In this document: one piece after another, positions 8,980-17,554 of the stretch
Layout of the letters: every line of letters starts with the position of its first letter
How positions within the stretch are numbered: the first letter of the stretch is position 1
Assembly: GCF_030816895.1 (NCBI RefSeq)
Contig: NZ_JAUSYL010000001.1
Location: 434,001-498,000, forward strand
Source: Clavibacter sp. B3I6
Lineage (GTDB): Bacteria > Actinomycetota > Actinomycetes > Actinomycetales > Microbacteriaceae
Direction: 5' to 3'
Length of the DNA: 64,000 nt
The notes under the pieces: generated by a model
The model's input: only the letters and a program-made list of their open reading frames with translations
Database searches by the model: none
What the model was told of the DNA's origin: nothing
Made by a program: the position numbers and the translations under genes

Positions 8980-9705
8980 ATGGATCCGGCCTCCGCTGCG
9001 GCACTGCTCGGCGTCGACGTGGACGCCGACCGGGCGGCCGTCAGCCGCGCGTACGCACGCCGGGCGCGCGAGACGCATCCCGACCGCCTTCCCGGCGCGA
9101 CTCCGCAGCAGCTGCGTGCCGCGCACGAGCGCTTCGTGCAGCTGACCCTGGCGCGCGATGCCCTCCTCCTGCGTCAGCGCACGGCGGCGGGTGCGAGCTC
9201 GCCCTCGGGACCGCCGCGCCCGGCGCCCTCGTCGGCCGGTGCCCCGTCGGGTCCACCGGCCGCCCGCACGACGACCGAGCGGCGCTCCCCCTACGGCCGG
9301 TCCCGACGTGAGCGCGCGAGCCGCGGACTCGGGCCCTCCATCGCCGCGGTCTGCGCCCTGGCGGGCGTCCTGGTCGTGCTGGTGAGCTTCCAGGACTCCA
9401 CGCGCGCGCAGTTCACCACGATCGGGACCGACCTCACGGACGGCGCGACCATCGTCCCGGTCGTCGATCCGGCGACCCGGGCGAGCGAGTGCGTGGACAC
9501 GAGCTCGTGCACGCTCCTCGACATGACGGCGCCGACGGACTGCAGCGCCGCGCTCGTCCGCTTCGAGGTGACGACCGGGAGGTCGGACGACGGCCGCGAG
9601 ACCGAGAGCCGCGAGCTCGGCGCCGTCCGCGCCGGATCCCCCGCGCGCGTCGTGCTCGGGGGCGTCGACCCGGAGCTCGTGTACCTGGGGTGCGAGCCGA
9701 GCTGA
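8980..9705 (+). CDS. J-domain-like single-pass membrane protein
   Basis: This 241-residue protein begins with a degenerate J-domain: a leucine-rich helix, an acidic turn and a basic helix leading to the His-Pro-Asp motif at residues 33-35, the element that stimulates Hsp70 ATPase in DnaJ proteins. A Pro/Ser-rich linker (about 70-110) and one membrane helix (about 119-136) follow. The C-terminal domain of about 105 residues carries four cysteines, two of them close together in ECVDTSSC, suggesting disulfides outside the membrane. A co-chaperone role is possible but the J-domain is short. It lies 54 bases after the DUF4191 gene and is convergent with the RDD gene. Confidence 0.6.
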   Translation: MDPASAAALLGVDVDADRAAVSRAYARRARETHPDRLPGATPQQLRAAHERFVQLTLARDALLLRQRTAAGASSPSGPPRPAPSSAGAPSGPPAARTTTERRSPYGRSRRERASRGLGPSIAAVCALAGVLVVLVSFQDSTRAQFTTIGTDLTDGATIVPVVDPATRASECVDTSSCTLLDMTAPTDCSAALVRFEVTTGRSDDGRETESRELGAVRAGSPARVVLGGVDPELVYLGCEPS

Positions 9706-9755
9706 GTCCGCCGTCCGCCGTCCTCGCGGCCACCGTGCCACGCGTGCGGGACGCG

Positions 9756-10184
9756 TCAGGACGTGCGGACCAGCACCGTCCCGGAGAAGACATCGTGCAG
9801 CCCGCGCTGGTCGGCGTTCCAGACGACGGCGGGCAGGACCAGGCAGATCAGCAGGGTGCGCACGGCGGGACGCCACAGCGAGACGTAGCCGCCGCCGAGC
9901 GGTCGGACGCGCATGCCCAGCACGACGTGGCCGACGCTCCCGCCCAGCGTGACGATGAGGACGTACTGCATGACCGCGAAGATCGCGAGGGTGGCCGCGG
10001 AGTCGTACGCGAAGAACGCCCACGAGACGAGGACCGCGAGGGCCCAGTCGATGCAGATCCCGACGATGCGACGCCCGGCCCGGGCGACGGAGCCGCGGCC
10101 GCGCTCGGGGAGGCCGAGGCGCTCCCCCGGCCACCTGTTCCGTCCGGGATCGCCGAGAGCGGACATGTCGGGAGTCGCGGCCAC
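9756..10184 (-). CDS. RDD family membrane protein
   Basis: This 142-residue protein has three hydrophobic segments and the arginine/aspartate pattern of the RDD family, including GRRIVGICIDWALA at the first membrane helix and DQRGLHDVFSGTVLV near the C-terminus. Molecular function of most members is unknown. The GTG start at 10184 is supported by TAGGAT six bases upstream. RDD proteins beside DUF4191 and glnA are a common actinobacterial arrangement, although here the gene is on the opposite strand. Confidence 0.85.
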   Translation of the reverse strand: MAATPDMSALGDPGRNRWPGERLGLPERGRGSVARAGRRIVGICIDWALAVLVSWAFFAYDSAATLAIFAVMQYVLIVTLGGSVGHVVLGMRVRPLGGGYVSLWRPAVRTLLICLVLPAVVWNADQRGLHDVFSGTVLVRTS

Positions 10185-10190
10185 GATCCG

Positions 10191-10196
10191 ATCCTA
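10191..10196 (-). promoter_or_regulatory. Candidate -10 (TAGGAT), leaderless RDD gene
   Basis: TAGGAT on the minus strand ends six bases before the GTG start at 10184. Confidence 0.5.
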
Positions 10197-10267
10197 GGCG
10201 CGCCACCGGTGGATCCCCTGATCCCCGGCGCATGCGGACAGCGGGCGACGCGCCCGGGTCGGTCTGC

Positions 10268-10305
10268 GTAACATCGCGGAAACACGGTGGTTATGGCGAG
10301 GTAAC
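10268..10305 (+). promoter_or_regulatory. GlnR box upstream of glnA
   Basis: Four pentamers, GTAAC, GAAAC, GTTAT and GTAAC, are each separated by exactly six bases. This matches the known actinobacterial GlnR operator pattern gTnAc-n6-GaAAc repeated twice; only the fourth pentamer departs from GAAAC. It lies 74 bases before the glnA start. GlnR is the global nitrogen regulator that adjusts glnA to nitrogen supply in streptomycetes and mycobacteria. Confidence 0.85.
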
Positions 10306-10378
10306 CCCTTCCCCCTAGGGTCGTAAGGGCTGAAACCGTCAGTCTCATCCGCTCCGGCCCCCCTTTTGGAGACACCAC

Positions 10379-11803
10379 ATGTTCAGAGACTCATCCGAGG
10401 TGCTCGCGTTCATCAAGGACACCGACGTCAAGTTCCTCGATATCCGGTTCACCGACCTGCCCGGGGTGCAGCAGCACTTCAACATCCCCGCCTCCACCGT
10501 CGACGAGGAGTTCTTCTCCGTCGGCCAGCTGTTCGACGGGTCGTCGATCCGCGGCTTCGCGAGCATCCACGAGTCGGACATGCAGCTCATCCCCGACGTG
10601 ACGACGGCGTACGTCGACCCGTTCCGCATCGAGCGCACGCTCATCATGGTCTTCGACATCTACAACCCCCGGAACGGCGAGATCTACGCCCGCGACCCGC
10701 GCCAGGTGGCCAAGAAGGCCGAGAAGTTCCTCGCTGCGTCCGGCATCGCCGACACCGCGTTCTTCGCACCCGAGGCCGAGTTCTACATCTTCGACGACGT
10801 CCGCTACGAGGTGAACCAGCACACGAGCTTCTACTCGGTCGACTCCGAGGAGGGCGCCTGGAACTCGGGACGCGAGGAGGAGGGCGGCAACCTCGGCAAC
10901 AAGACGCCGTACAAGGGCGGCTACTTCCCCGTCAGCCCCGTCGACAAGCAGGCCGACCTCCGCGACGACATCAGCCTCAAGCTGATCGACGCGGGCCTCA
11001 TCCTGGAGCGCGCGCACCACGAGGTGGGCACCGGCGGCCAGGCCGAGATCAACTACCGCTTCGACACCATGGTGCATGCGGCGGACGACATCCTCAAGTT
11101 CAAGTACATCGTCAAGAACACGGCCGAGCAGTGGGGCAAGACGGCCACGTTCATGCCGAAGCCACTCTTCGGCGACAACGGCTCGGGCATGCACACGCAC
11201 CAGTCGCTCTGGAACGACGGCAAGCCGCTCTTCTACGACGAGGCCGGCTACGGCGGACTGTCCGACCTCGCGCGCTGGTACATCGGCGGCATCCTCAAGC
11301 ACGCGCCCGCCATCCTCGCGTTCACGAACCCGACGGTGAACTCCTACCACCGCCTGGTGCCCGGCTTCGAGGCGCCCGTCAACCTGGTCTACTCGGCGGG
11401 CAACCGCTCCGCGTCGATCCGCATCCCGATCACGGGCACGAACCCGAAGGCCAAGCGCATCGAGTTCCGCGCCCCCGACGCCTCGAGCAACCCGTACCTC
11501 GCGTTCGCGGCGCAGCTCATGGCCGGCATCGACGGCATCAAGAACCGCATCGAGCCGCACGAGCCCGTCGACAAGGACCTCTACGAGCTCCCGCCCGAGG
11601 AGGCGAAGAACATCCCGCAGGTGCCCGCGTCCCTCGGTGCCGCCCTCGAAGCGCTCGAGGCCGACCACGAGTTCCTCACGGCCGGCAACGTGTTCACGAC
11701 CGACCTCATCGAGACGTGGATCGAGTACAAGCGCGAGATGGAGATCAAGCCCCTCGCGCAGCGCCCGCACCCGTTCGAGTTCGAGCTGTACTACGGCGTC
11801 TGA
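10379..11803 (+). CDS. glnA: Glutamine synthetase type I (GlnA1)
   Basis: This 474-residue enzyme makes glutamine from glutamate, ammonium and ATP and is the main route of ammonium assimilation; type I enzymes are dodecamers. Visible signatures are the FDGSS segment near residue 53, metal-binding glutamates in FAPEAEFYIF, the FGDNGSGMHTHQS ATP region and the NRSASIRIP segment. Tyr402 in DLYELPPEEA is at the adenylylation site targeted by GlnE, whose gene lies just downstream on the opposite strand. GGAGA precedes the ATG. A GlnR box upstream indicates nitrogen control. Confidence 0.97.
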   Translation: MFRDSSEVLAFIKDTDVKFLDIRFTDLPGVQQHFNIPASTVDEEFFSVGQLFDGSSIRGFASIHESDMQLIPDVTTAYVDPFRIERTLIMVFDIYNPRNGEIYARDPRQVAKKAEKFLAASGIADTAFFAPEAEFYIFDDVRYEVNQHTSFYSVDSEEGAWNSGREEEGGNLGNKTPYKGGYFPVSPVDKQADLRDDISLKLIDAGLILERAHHEVGTGGQAEINYRFDTMVHAADDILKFKYIVKNTAEQWGKTATFMPKPLFGDNGSGMHTHQSLWNDGKPLFYDEAGYGGLSDLARWYIGGILKHAPAILAFTNPTVNSYHRLVPGFEAPVNLVYSAGNRSASIRIPITGTNPKAKRIEFRAPDASSNPYLAFAAQLMAGIDGIKNRIEPHEPVDKDLYELPPEEAKNIPQVPASLGAALEALEADHEFLTAGNVFTTDLIETWIEYKREMEIKPLAQRPHPFEFELYYGV

Positions 11804-11837
11804 TCCTGCCGGCGCCCCGCACCGGGGCGCATGACGC

Positions 11838-11869
11838 ACGGGCCGTCCTCCTCCGGGAGGGCGGCCCGT
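11838..11869. terminator. Hairpin between convergent glnA and glnE
   Basis: A 13-base stem with one G-T wobble closes a six-base loop. It lies between the ends of two convergent genes and has no clear T run, so it would be a hairpin-only terminator acting on both strands. Confidence 0.6.
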
Positions 11870-11894
11870 CGTCGTGACGGCGCATGCCGCCCGG

Positions 11895-14800
11895 TCAGGC
11901 GCCGCGCGGTTCGGGACGTTCGTCGAGCCCGTAGAAGAGCCGCTCGAACACCGCCCGGGAGCGACGGGTCACGCCCAGGTACTCCTCCTCGAGCACCGTC
12001 GCCGAGCCGGGCGGGTACTCCAGGAGACGGGCGATGGCGTCCAGCGCGGCGCGATCGGCGGGCAGCACGTCGGCCGTGCGGTTCGTCCAGAGCGTCATCG
12101 CGGAGCGCACGCGGGAGGCGAGCAGCCACGCGTCACGGAGCCGTGCCGCGTCGTCCGGGAGGACGAGGCCGGCGTCGACGGCGGCGTCGAGGGCGCCGAG
12201 CGTCGTCGGCGTGCGCAGGGCGGGGTGCGCGTGCGCGTGCTGCAGCTGGATCAGCTGCACGAGCCACTCGACGTCGCTGAGCGAGCCGCGTCCGAGCTTC
12301 AGGTGACGGGTGGGATCCGCGCCCTGCGGCAGCCGCTCGTTCTCCACGCGCGCCTTGATGCGCTTGATCTCGCGGACGTCCGCCTCGCCCATGCCGTCCG
12401 GGTACCGGAAGCGGTCGGCCAGCGCCGTGAAGTCGGCGATGAGCCCGCTGTCCCCGACGACCCCGCGGGCACGGAGCAGCGCCTGGGCCTCCCACGTGAG
12501 CGACCAGCGCTCGTAGTAGGCGCGGTACGAGGCGAAGGAGCGGACCACGGGGCCGTTGCGGCCCTCGGGGCGCAGGCCCGTGTCGAGGTCGAGCGGGAGG
12601 CGCGAGTCGTCCGTGAGGCGCGTGAGCTCGGACACGATGAGCTGGGCGCGGCGCTGCGCCAGCTCGGGATCCATCCCCGCGATCGGGCGGTAGACGTGCA
12701 TGACGTCGGCGTCGGATCCGAAGCCGAGCTCGGCGCCGCCGTAGCGGCCCATCGCGACGACCGCGAACTCGGGCCAGGGGCCGTCCTCGCGGCGGATGGC
12801 GCGCATGACGCCGCGCAAGGTCGCCGAGGTGATGTCGGCGAGCGACGGCCCGAGCGTCTCGACGTGCGTGACGCCGACGATGGCGCCGATGGCGAGGCGC
12901 AGGACCTCGCGACGGCGGAGGGTGCGCAGCGCGGCGGCCGCGGCATCGGCGGTCGGGTGCCGGTTGACGGTCGCGACGGCCTCCTCCTCGAGCGCGGCCC
13001 ACGTGCGCGGGCGCAGGTCCTCGTCGCGGGCGAGCCAAGCCGCGGCTTCGGGGACGCGGTCGAGGAGCTCGGACACGTAGCGGGATCCGGACAGCACCTG
13101 CGCGAGGCGCTGGGCCGCGCCCGAGGAGTCGCGGAGCATGCGGAGGAACCAGGTGGCCTCCCCCAGCGCCTCGCTGAGCCGGCGGAACGCGAGCAGGCCG
13201 TGGTCGGGGTCCGGGCCGTCGGCGAACCACTGCAGGAGGACCGGGAGCAGGTGCCGCTGGATGGCGGAGCTCCGGGAGACCCCCTGCGCGAGGGCGCGGA
13301 TGTGGGCGAGCGCGCCGCGCGCGTCCACGAAGCCGATGGCCGAGAGGCGCGCGGCGGCCTGGTCGCTCGTGAGCGCGAGGGTCTCCTCGGGCAGCGACGC
13401 GACGGCGGCGAGGAGCGGGCGGTAGAACAGCCGCTCGTGGAGGGTGCGCACCCGGGTCTTGGTCGCGGTCCAGCGCGCCGTCAGCTCCTCCGCGCGGCCG
13501 TCGAGTCCCGTGCTCCGGGCGAGGACGCGGATCCGCTCCTCGTCGGTCGGCATCAGGTGCGTGCGGTGCAGGCGGTCGAGCTGCAGGCGGTGCTCCAGCA
13601 GCCGCAGGTAGCGGTAGTCGCGGGCGAAGTCGCCCGCCTCCGTGCGGCCGATGTAGCCGGCGTCGGCGAGGGCCACGAGCGCCGGCAGGGTCCCCCGGTG
13701 GCGGACCTCCTCGTCCGTCTGCCCGTGCACGAGCTGGAGGAGCTGCACCGTGAACTCGATGTCGCGGATCCCGCCCGGTCCGAGCTTGATCTGCTGGTGG
13801 AGCTGGTCGGCGGGGATGTTGTCGGTGACCCGCGTGCGCATCCGCTGCACCTGGCCGACGAAGCCCTCCCGCGAGGCGCTCGACCAGACGAGCGGAGCGA
13901 CGGCGTCCGCGTACCGCTCCCCCAGGTCCACGTCCCCGGCGAGCGGCCGGGCCTTGAGCAGGGCCTGGAACTCCCAGTCCTTCGCCCAGCGGTCGTAGTA
14001 CGCGAGGTGCGACTCGAGCGTGCGGACCAGCGCGCCCGCCTTGCCCTCGGGACGGAGGTTCGCGTCCACCTCCCACAGGGCCGGCTCGATCTCGTGCTCG
14101 TCGATGCCACGCATGGTGAGCACGGCCAGGCGGGTCGCGAGCTCGACGGCGCGATGCGGCTCGATGAGCGGCTCGCCGTCGGCGTCGGTCGCGGCCTCGG
14201 CGACGAAGATCACGTCGACGTCGCTCACGTAGTTGAGCTCCCGGGCGCCGGCCTTGCCCATGCCGATGACGGCGAGGCGGGTCGCGGCGATCTCCTCGGG
14301 CCGCGCCCGCCCGAAGGTGCCGGGGGCCGAGAGCTCGGCGCGGGCGACCGCGAGGGACGCCTCGAGCGCCGCGCCGGCGAGGTCCGCGAGGGCGGCGGTG
14401 ACGGGGCGGACCGCCGCCAGCGGATCCGCGTGGACGAGGTCCCAGGCGGCGACCCGGGCGACGAGGGCCCGGTACCGGATCCTCAGCGCCGCGCGCGCCT
14501 CCGTCCCCGTCAGCGCGGCGACGCCCTCGACGGCGCCGACCGCCGCGAGGAGCTGCTCCCGGGCGTCGTCCGGGGCCGGAGCGCGCCCGAGCGGTCGGGC
14601 GAACGCATCGAGCTCCGACGGATGCCGGGCCAGGAAGTCGGCGAGGCCGTGGGAGGAGCCGAGGACCCGGGCCAGCCGGTGGCGGGCGTCGTCGTCGCCG
14701 AGGACGGCGCGCGTGCGCTCGGGGTCGATCCGGAGCAGGTGCACCAGCGCGTCGAGCGCCGCGTCGGGGTCGGCGCTCGGCGTGAGGGCCTCGACGAGGT

Positions 14801-14915
14801 CGGCCTCGGGCCAGCCCGACAGCTCCGAGGCCTCCGCGAGCGTCGCGCCGACCTCGCTCAGGCGCGCGAAGCCCGCCCGCGCCAGGGCGCCGATCAGGGT
14901 CTGTCCGCGTCTCAT
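11895..14915 (-). CDS. glnE: Glutamine synthetase adenylyltransferase/deadenylylase
   Basis: This 1006-residue bifunctional enzyme adds and removes AMP on glutamine synthetase to switch its activity. Two nucleotidyltransferase domains are visible: an N-terminal one with LNYVSDVDVIF near residue 228 (deadenylylation half) and a C-terminal one with LGFGSDADVMHVY near residue 733 (adenylylation half). A regulatory helical region lies between, and the length matches the family. The gene sits between two glutamine synthetase genes, which are its likely substrates. It follows glnA2 on the same strand with 70 bases between. Confidence 0.96.
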   Translation of the reverse strand: MRRGQTLIGALARAGFARLSEVGATLAEASELSGWPEADLVEALTPSADPDAALDALVHLLRIDPERTRAVLGDDDARHRLARVLGSSHGLADFLARHPSELDAFARPLGRAPAPDDAREQLLAAVGAVEGVAALTGTEARAALRIRYRALVARVAAWDLVHADPLAAVRPVTAALADLAGAALEASLAVARAELSAPGTFGRARPEEIAATRLAVIGMGKAGARELNYVSDVDVIFVAEAATDADGEPLIEPHRAVELATRLAVLTMRGIDEHEIEPALWEVDANLRPEGKAGALVRTLESHLAYYDRWAKDWEFQALLKARPLAGDVDLGERYADAVAPLVWSSASREGFVGQVQRMRTRVTDNIPADQLHQQIKLGPGGIRDIEFTVQLLQLVHGQTDEEVRHRGTLPALVALADAGYIGRTEAGDFARDYRYLRLLEHRLQLDRLHRTHLMPTDEERIRVLARSTGLDGRAEELTARWTATKTRVRTLHERLFYRPLLAAVASLPEETLALTSDQAAARLSAIGFVDARGALAHIRALAQGVSRSSAIQRHLLPVLLQWFADGPDPDHGLLAFRRLSEALGEATWFLRMLRDSSGAAQRLAQVLSGSRYVSELLDRVPEAAAWLARDEDLRPRTWAALEEEAVATVNRHPTADAAAAALRTLRRREVLRLAIGAIVGVTHVETLGPSLADITSATLRGVMRAIRREDGPWPEFAVVAMGRYGGAELGFGSDADVMHVYRPIAGMDPELAQRRAQLIVSELTRLTDDSRLPLDLDTGLRPEGRNGPVVRSFASYRAYYERWSLTWEAQALLRARGVVGDSGLIADFTALADRFRYPDGMGEADVREIKRIKARVENERLPQGADPTRHLKLGRGSLSDVEWLVQLIQLQHAHAHPALRTPTTLGALDAAVDAGLVLPDDAARLRDAWLLASRVRSAMTLWTNRTADVLPADRAALDAIARLLEYPPGSATVLEEEYLGVTRRSRAVFERLFYGLDERPEPRGA

Positions 14916-14985
14916 CGGGGGCTCCGGCCTCGTCGTCGGATGTCGGTGCTCGTGCGGGTGCTGCTCTGCCGGACGGGGATCCGGG

Positions 14986-16323
14986 TCAGAGCATCTCGAG
15001 GTTGGAGCGCAGCTCGTACGGCGTCACCTGTGCGCGGTAGTCGCGCCACTCCTGCCGCTTGTTGAGCAGGACGTAGTTGAACACCTGCTCCCCGAGGGTC
15101 TCCGCGACGAGCTCGGAGCGCTCCATGAGCTGGATCGCGTGGTCGAGGCTCGACGGCAGCGGCGCGTAGCCGAGGGCGCGGCGCTCGGCGTCGCTGAGGC
15201 TCCACACGTTGTCCTCGGCCTCGGGCGGCAGCTCGTAGCCCTCCTCGATGCCCTTGAGGCCGGCGGCCAGCATGAGCGAGAACGAGAGGTACGGGTTGGC
15301 CGCGGAGTCGATGGCGCGGTACTCGACGCGCGAGCTGTTGCCCTTGTTGGGCTTGTACAGCGGCACGCGCACGAGCGCGGAGCGGTTGTTGTGGCCCCAC
15401 GTGACGAAGCTCGGCGCCTCGCCGCCGCCCCAGAGCCGCTTGTACGAGTTGACGAACTGGTTGGTGACCGCCGTGATCTCGGGGGCGTGCCGCAGCAGGC
15501 CCGCGATGAACTGGCGGCCGATCGTGGAGAGCTGGTACTCGGCGCCCGACGCGTAGAACGCGTTGACGTCGCCCTCGAACAGCGACATGTGCGTGTGCAT
15601 GCCGCTGCCGGGCTGCGCCGCGAGGGGCTTCGGCATGAACGTCGCGTAGACGCCCTGCTCGATCGCCACCTCCTTGATCACCGTGCGGAACGTCATGATG
15701 TTGTCCGCCGTGGTGAGCGCGTCCGCGTACCGGAGGTCGATCTCGTTCTGGCCGGGGCCCGCCTCGTGGTGGCTGAACTCGACGGAGATGCCGAGGTCCT
15801 CGAGCATGCGCACCGAGCGGCGGCGGAAGTCGTGCGCCGTGCCGCCGGGGACGTTGTCGAAGTAGCCGGCCGCGTCGACGGGCTCCGGCCCGTCGACGCC
15901 GAACTCGCTCGACTTGAGGAGGTAGAACTCGATCTCGGGGTGCGTGTAGAAGGTGAAGCCGCGGTCGGCGGCCTTCTCCAGCGTGCGCTTCAGCACGTTG
16001 CGCGGATCGGCGATGGCGGGCTGGCCGTCGGGCGTGGAGATGTCGCAGAACATGCGCGCGGTCGGGTCGATCTCGCCGCGCCACGGGAGGATCTGGAACG
16101 TCGTCGGATCCGGGTGGGCCAGCATGTCGGCCTCGTAGGAGCGGGTGAGGCCCTCGATGGCGGAGCCGTCGAAGCCGAGGCCCTCCGCGAACGCGCCCTC
16201 GACCTCGGCCGGGGCGATCGCGACCGACTTCAGGGTGCCGGTCACGTCGGTGAACCACAGGCGCACGAACTTGATCCCGCGCTCCTCGATCGTCCGCAGG
16301 ACGAAGTCACGCTGCTTGTCCAT
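14986..16323 (-). CDS. glnA2: Glutamine synthetase type I, second copy (GlnA2)
   Basis: This 445-residue protein is a type I glutamine synthetase, shorter than GlnA1 and lacking its inserted segment near residue 165. The active-site segments PEIEFYLL, PGSGMHTHMSLF and NNRSALVRVP are intact. The position equivalent to the adenylylation tyrosine sits in EGYELPPEAED, so control by GlnE is possible but the surroundings differ from GlnA1. In mycobacteria and streptomycetes GlnA2-like proteins are secondary and some have other substrates such as polyamines. The ATG at 16323 has GAGAGGG upstream; longer in-frame extensions run into the divergent panB gene and are rejected. Confidence 0.93.
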   Translation of the reverse strand: MDKQRDFVLRTIEERGIKFVRLWFTDVTGTLKSVAIAPAEVEGAFAEGLGFDGSAIEGLTRSYEADMLAHPDPTTFQILPWRGEIDPTARMFCDISTPDGQPAIADPRNVLKRTLEKAADRGFTFYTHPEIEFYLLKSSEFGVDGPEPVDAAGYFDNVPGGTAHDFRRRSVRMLEDLGISVEFSHHEAGPGQNEIDLRYADALTTADNIMTFRTVIKEVAIEQGVYATFMPKPLAAQPGSGMHTHMSLFEGDVNAFYASGAEYQLSTIGRQFIAGLLRHAPEITAVTNQFVNSYKRLWGGGEAPSFVTWGHNNRSALVRVPLYKPNKGNSSRVEYRAIDSAANPYLSFSLMLAAGLKGIEEGYELPPEAEDNVWSLSDAERRALGYAPLPSSLDHAIQLMERSELVAETLGEQVFNYVLLNKRQEWRDYRAQVTPYELRSNLEML

Positions 16324-16395
16324 CCACCACCCTCTCGTCGGTGTCCAACCTACCGGCTGGCCGGGGGTCGGACGGAGCGCCCGCGGGGCCCGCCG

Positions 16396-16401
16396 TAGAC
16401 T
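16396..16401 (+). promoter_or_regulatory. Candidate -10 (TAGACT), leaderless panB
   Basis: TAGACT ends seven bases before the ATG at 16409. A divergent TAGGTT (16347-16352, minus strand) could serve glnA2, which has a short leader. Confidence 0.55.
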
Positions 16402-16408
16402 TCGCGTC

Positions 16409-17278
16409 ATGCAGAGCCCCGATGCTGCCGTGCCCCCGACCGAGCCCGCTGCCCTGCCCGCGGATCCCGCCGCCGGGCCCAAGCGCGTCCGCATCCGCCA
16501 CTTCGCGCGGGCGAAGGAGCAGGGCCTCAAGATCACGGGGCTGACGAGCTACGACATGCTCACGGCGGGCGTCTTCGACGAGGCCGGCATCGACTTTTTG
16601 CTCGTCGGCGACTCGGCGGGCAACACGGTGCTCGGGTACGACACGACCGTGCCCGTCACGGTCGACGAGCTCATCCCCCTCGCCCGCGCCGTGGCCGCGT
16701 CCGTGGAGCGCGCGCTCGTCGTAGCCGACCTGCCGTTCGGGTCGTACGAGTCGGGGCCCGACCAGGCCCTCGCCACCTCCGTGCGCTTCATGAAGGAGGC
16801 CCGCGCCCACGCCGTCAAGCTCGAGGGCGGCGTGCGCAGCGCGGAGCAGATCCGTCGCGTCGTGTCGTCCGGGATCCCGGTCATGGGCCACGTGGGGTTC
16901 ACGCCGCAGAGCGAGCACGGGCTGGGCGGTCACATCATCCAGGGCCGCGGAGACGCGGCCGAGGCGCTCCTCGCGGACGCGCGCGCCGTCGAGGACGCGG
17001 GAGCGTTCGCGGTGGTGCTCGAGATGGTGCCGCAGGAGATCGCCCGTCGGGTCACCGCGGAGCTCCGGATCCCCACCATCGGCATCGGCGCCGGGAACGG
17101 GACGGACGGGCAGATCCTCGTGTGGACCGACTTCGCCGGCCTCACCTCCGGTCGCGTGCCGCGGTTCGTGCGTCGCTACGCGGACATGCGGGCGGTGCTG
17201 CGGGACGCGGCGACCCGCTACCGGGACGACGTCGTCTCCGGCGCGTTCCCGGACGCGTCCGAGAGCTACTCCGACTGA
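16409..17278 (+). CDS. panB: 3-methyl-2-oxobutanoate hydroxymethyltransferase
   Basis: This 289-residue enzyme makes ketopantoate from 2-oxoisovalerate and methylene-tetrahydrofolate, the first committed step of pantothenate and coenzyme A synthesis. It has the expected TIM-barrel signatures: VGDSAGNTVLGYDTT with metal-binding aspartate, VKLEGG, GHVGFTPQS and IGIGAG near the C-terminus. About 28 extra residues rich in Ala and Pro precede the conserved start. The start was set at 16409 because a TAGACT hexamer lies seven bases upstream; earlier in-frame starts overlap the divergent glnA2. No other pantothenate gene is adjacent. Confidence 0.95.
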   Translation: MQSPDAAVPPTEPAALPADPAAGPKRVRIRHFARAKEQGLKITGLTSYDMLTAGVFDEAGIDFLLVGDSAGNTVLGYDTTVPVTVDELIPLARAVAASVERALVVADLPFGSYESGPDQALATSVRFMKEARAHAVKLEGGVRSAEQIRRVVSSGIPVMGHVGFTPQSEHGLGGHIIQGRGDAAEALLADARAVEDAGAFAVVLEMVPQEIARRVTAELRIPTIGIGAGNGTDGQILVWTDFAGLTSGRVPRFVRRYADMRAVLRDAATRYRDDVVSGAFPDASESYSD

Positions 17279-17297
17279 GGAACGCGCCGAGGGCCGG

Positions 17298-17480
17298 TCA
17301 GTCCCGGTCGCGCTCCTCGGCGGCCCACTGCTCGGCGCGCTCGCGCAGCCTCTGCGGCGCGCGGGCCGCCTCCTCCGCCGTCGCGAACGGTCCGATGCGG
17401 TGCGCGCCCGGGGACAGCATCCCCTTCTCCACCTCGCCCGTGCGGTCGTCGTACCAGTACTGCTCGTCGGTGTCGCTCAT
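17298..17480 (-). CDS. Small SPOR-like hypothetical protein
   Basis: This 60-residue protein reads YWYDDRTGEVEKG near its start and IGPFATAEEAARA in the middle, the pattern of small actinobacterial proteins annotated as SPOR-domain-like. It has no signal peptide or membrane segment, and its function is unknown. The start at 17480 is preferred over a 33-residue longer form because TAGCAT lies seven bases upstream. It is convergent with panB and divergent from ppgK. Confidence 0.7.
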   Translation of the reverse strand: MSDTDEQYWYDDRTGEVEKGMLSPGAHRIGPFATAEEAARAPQRLRERAEQWAAEERDRD

Positions 17481-17487
17481 GCTGCCG

Positions 17488-17493
17488 ATGCTA
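17488..17493 (-). promoter_or_regulatory. Candidate -10 (TAGCAT), leaderless SPOR-like gene
   Basis: TAGCAT on the minus strand ends seven bases before the ATG at 17480. Confidence 0.5.
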
Positions 17494-17541
17494 GGCCCGT
17501 CCGGTCCCGGCGCGACGACCGGGACGGCGCGGACGAGCCGG

Positions 17542-17547
17542 TAGGGT
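17542..17547 (+). promoter_or_regulatory. Candidate -10 (TAGGGT), leaderless ppgK
   Basis: TAGGGT ends seven bases before the ATG at 17555. It lies 48 bases from the divergent -10 of the SPOR-like gene. Confidence 0.5.
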
Positions 17548-17554
17548 CGCTTGC

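Noticed and set aside
11874..15065. A 1063-codon open frame on the plus strand
   Set aside because: It is antisense to glnE, whose nucleotidyltransferase motifs are clear.
14986..16323. GlnA2 as a eukaryote-type GSII enzyme
   Set aside because: Length and the active-site segments are those of type I synthetases.
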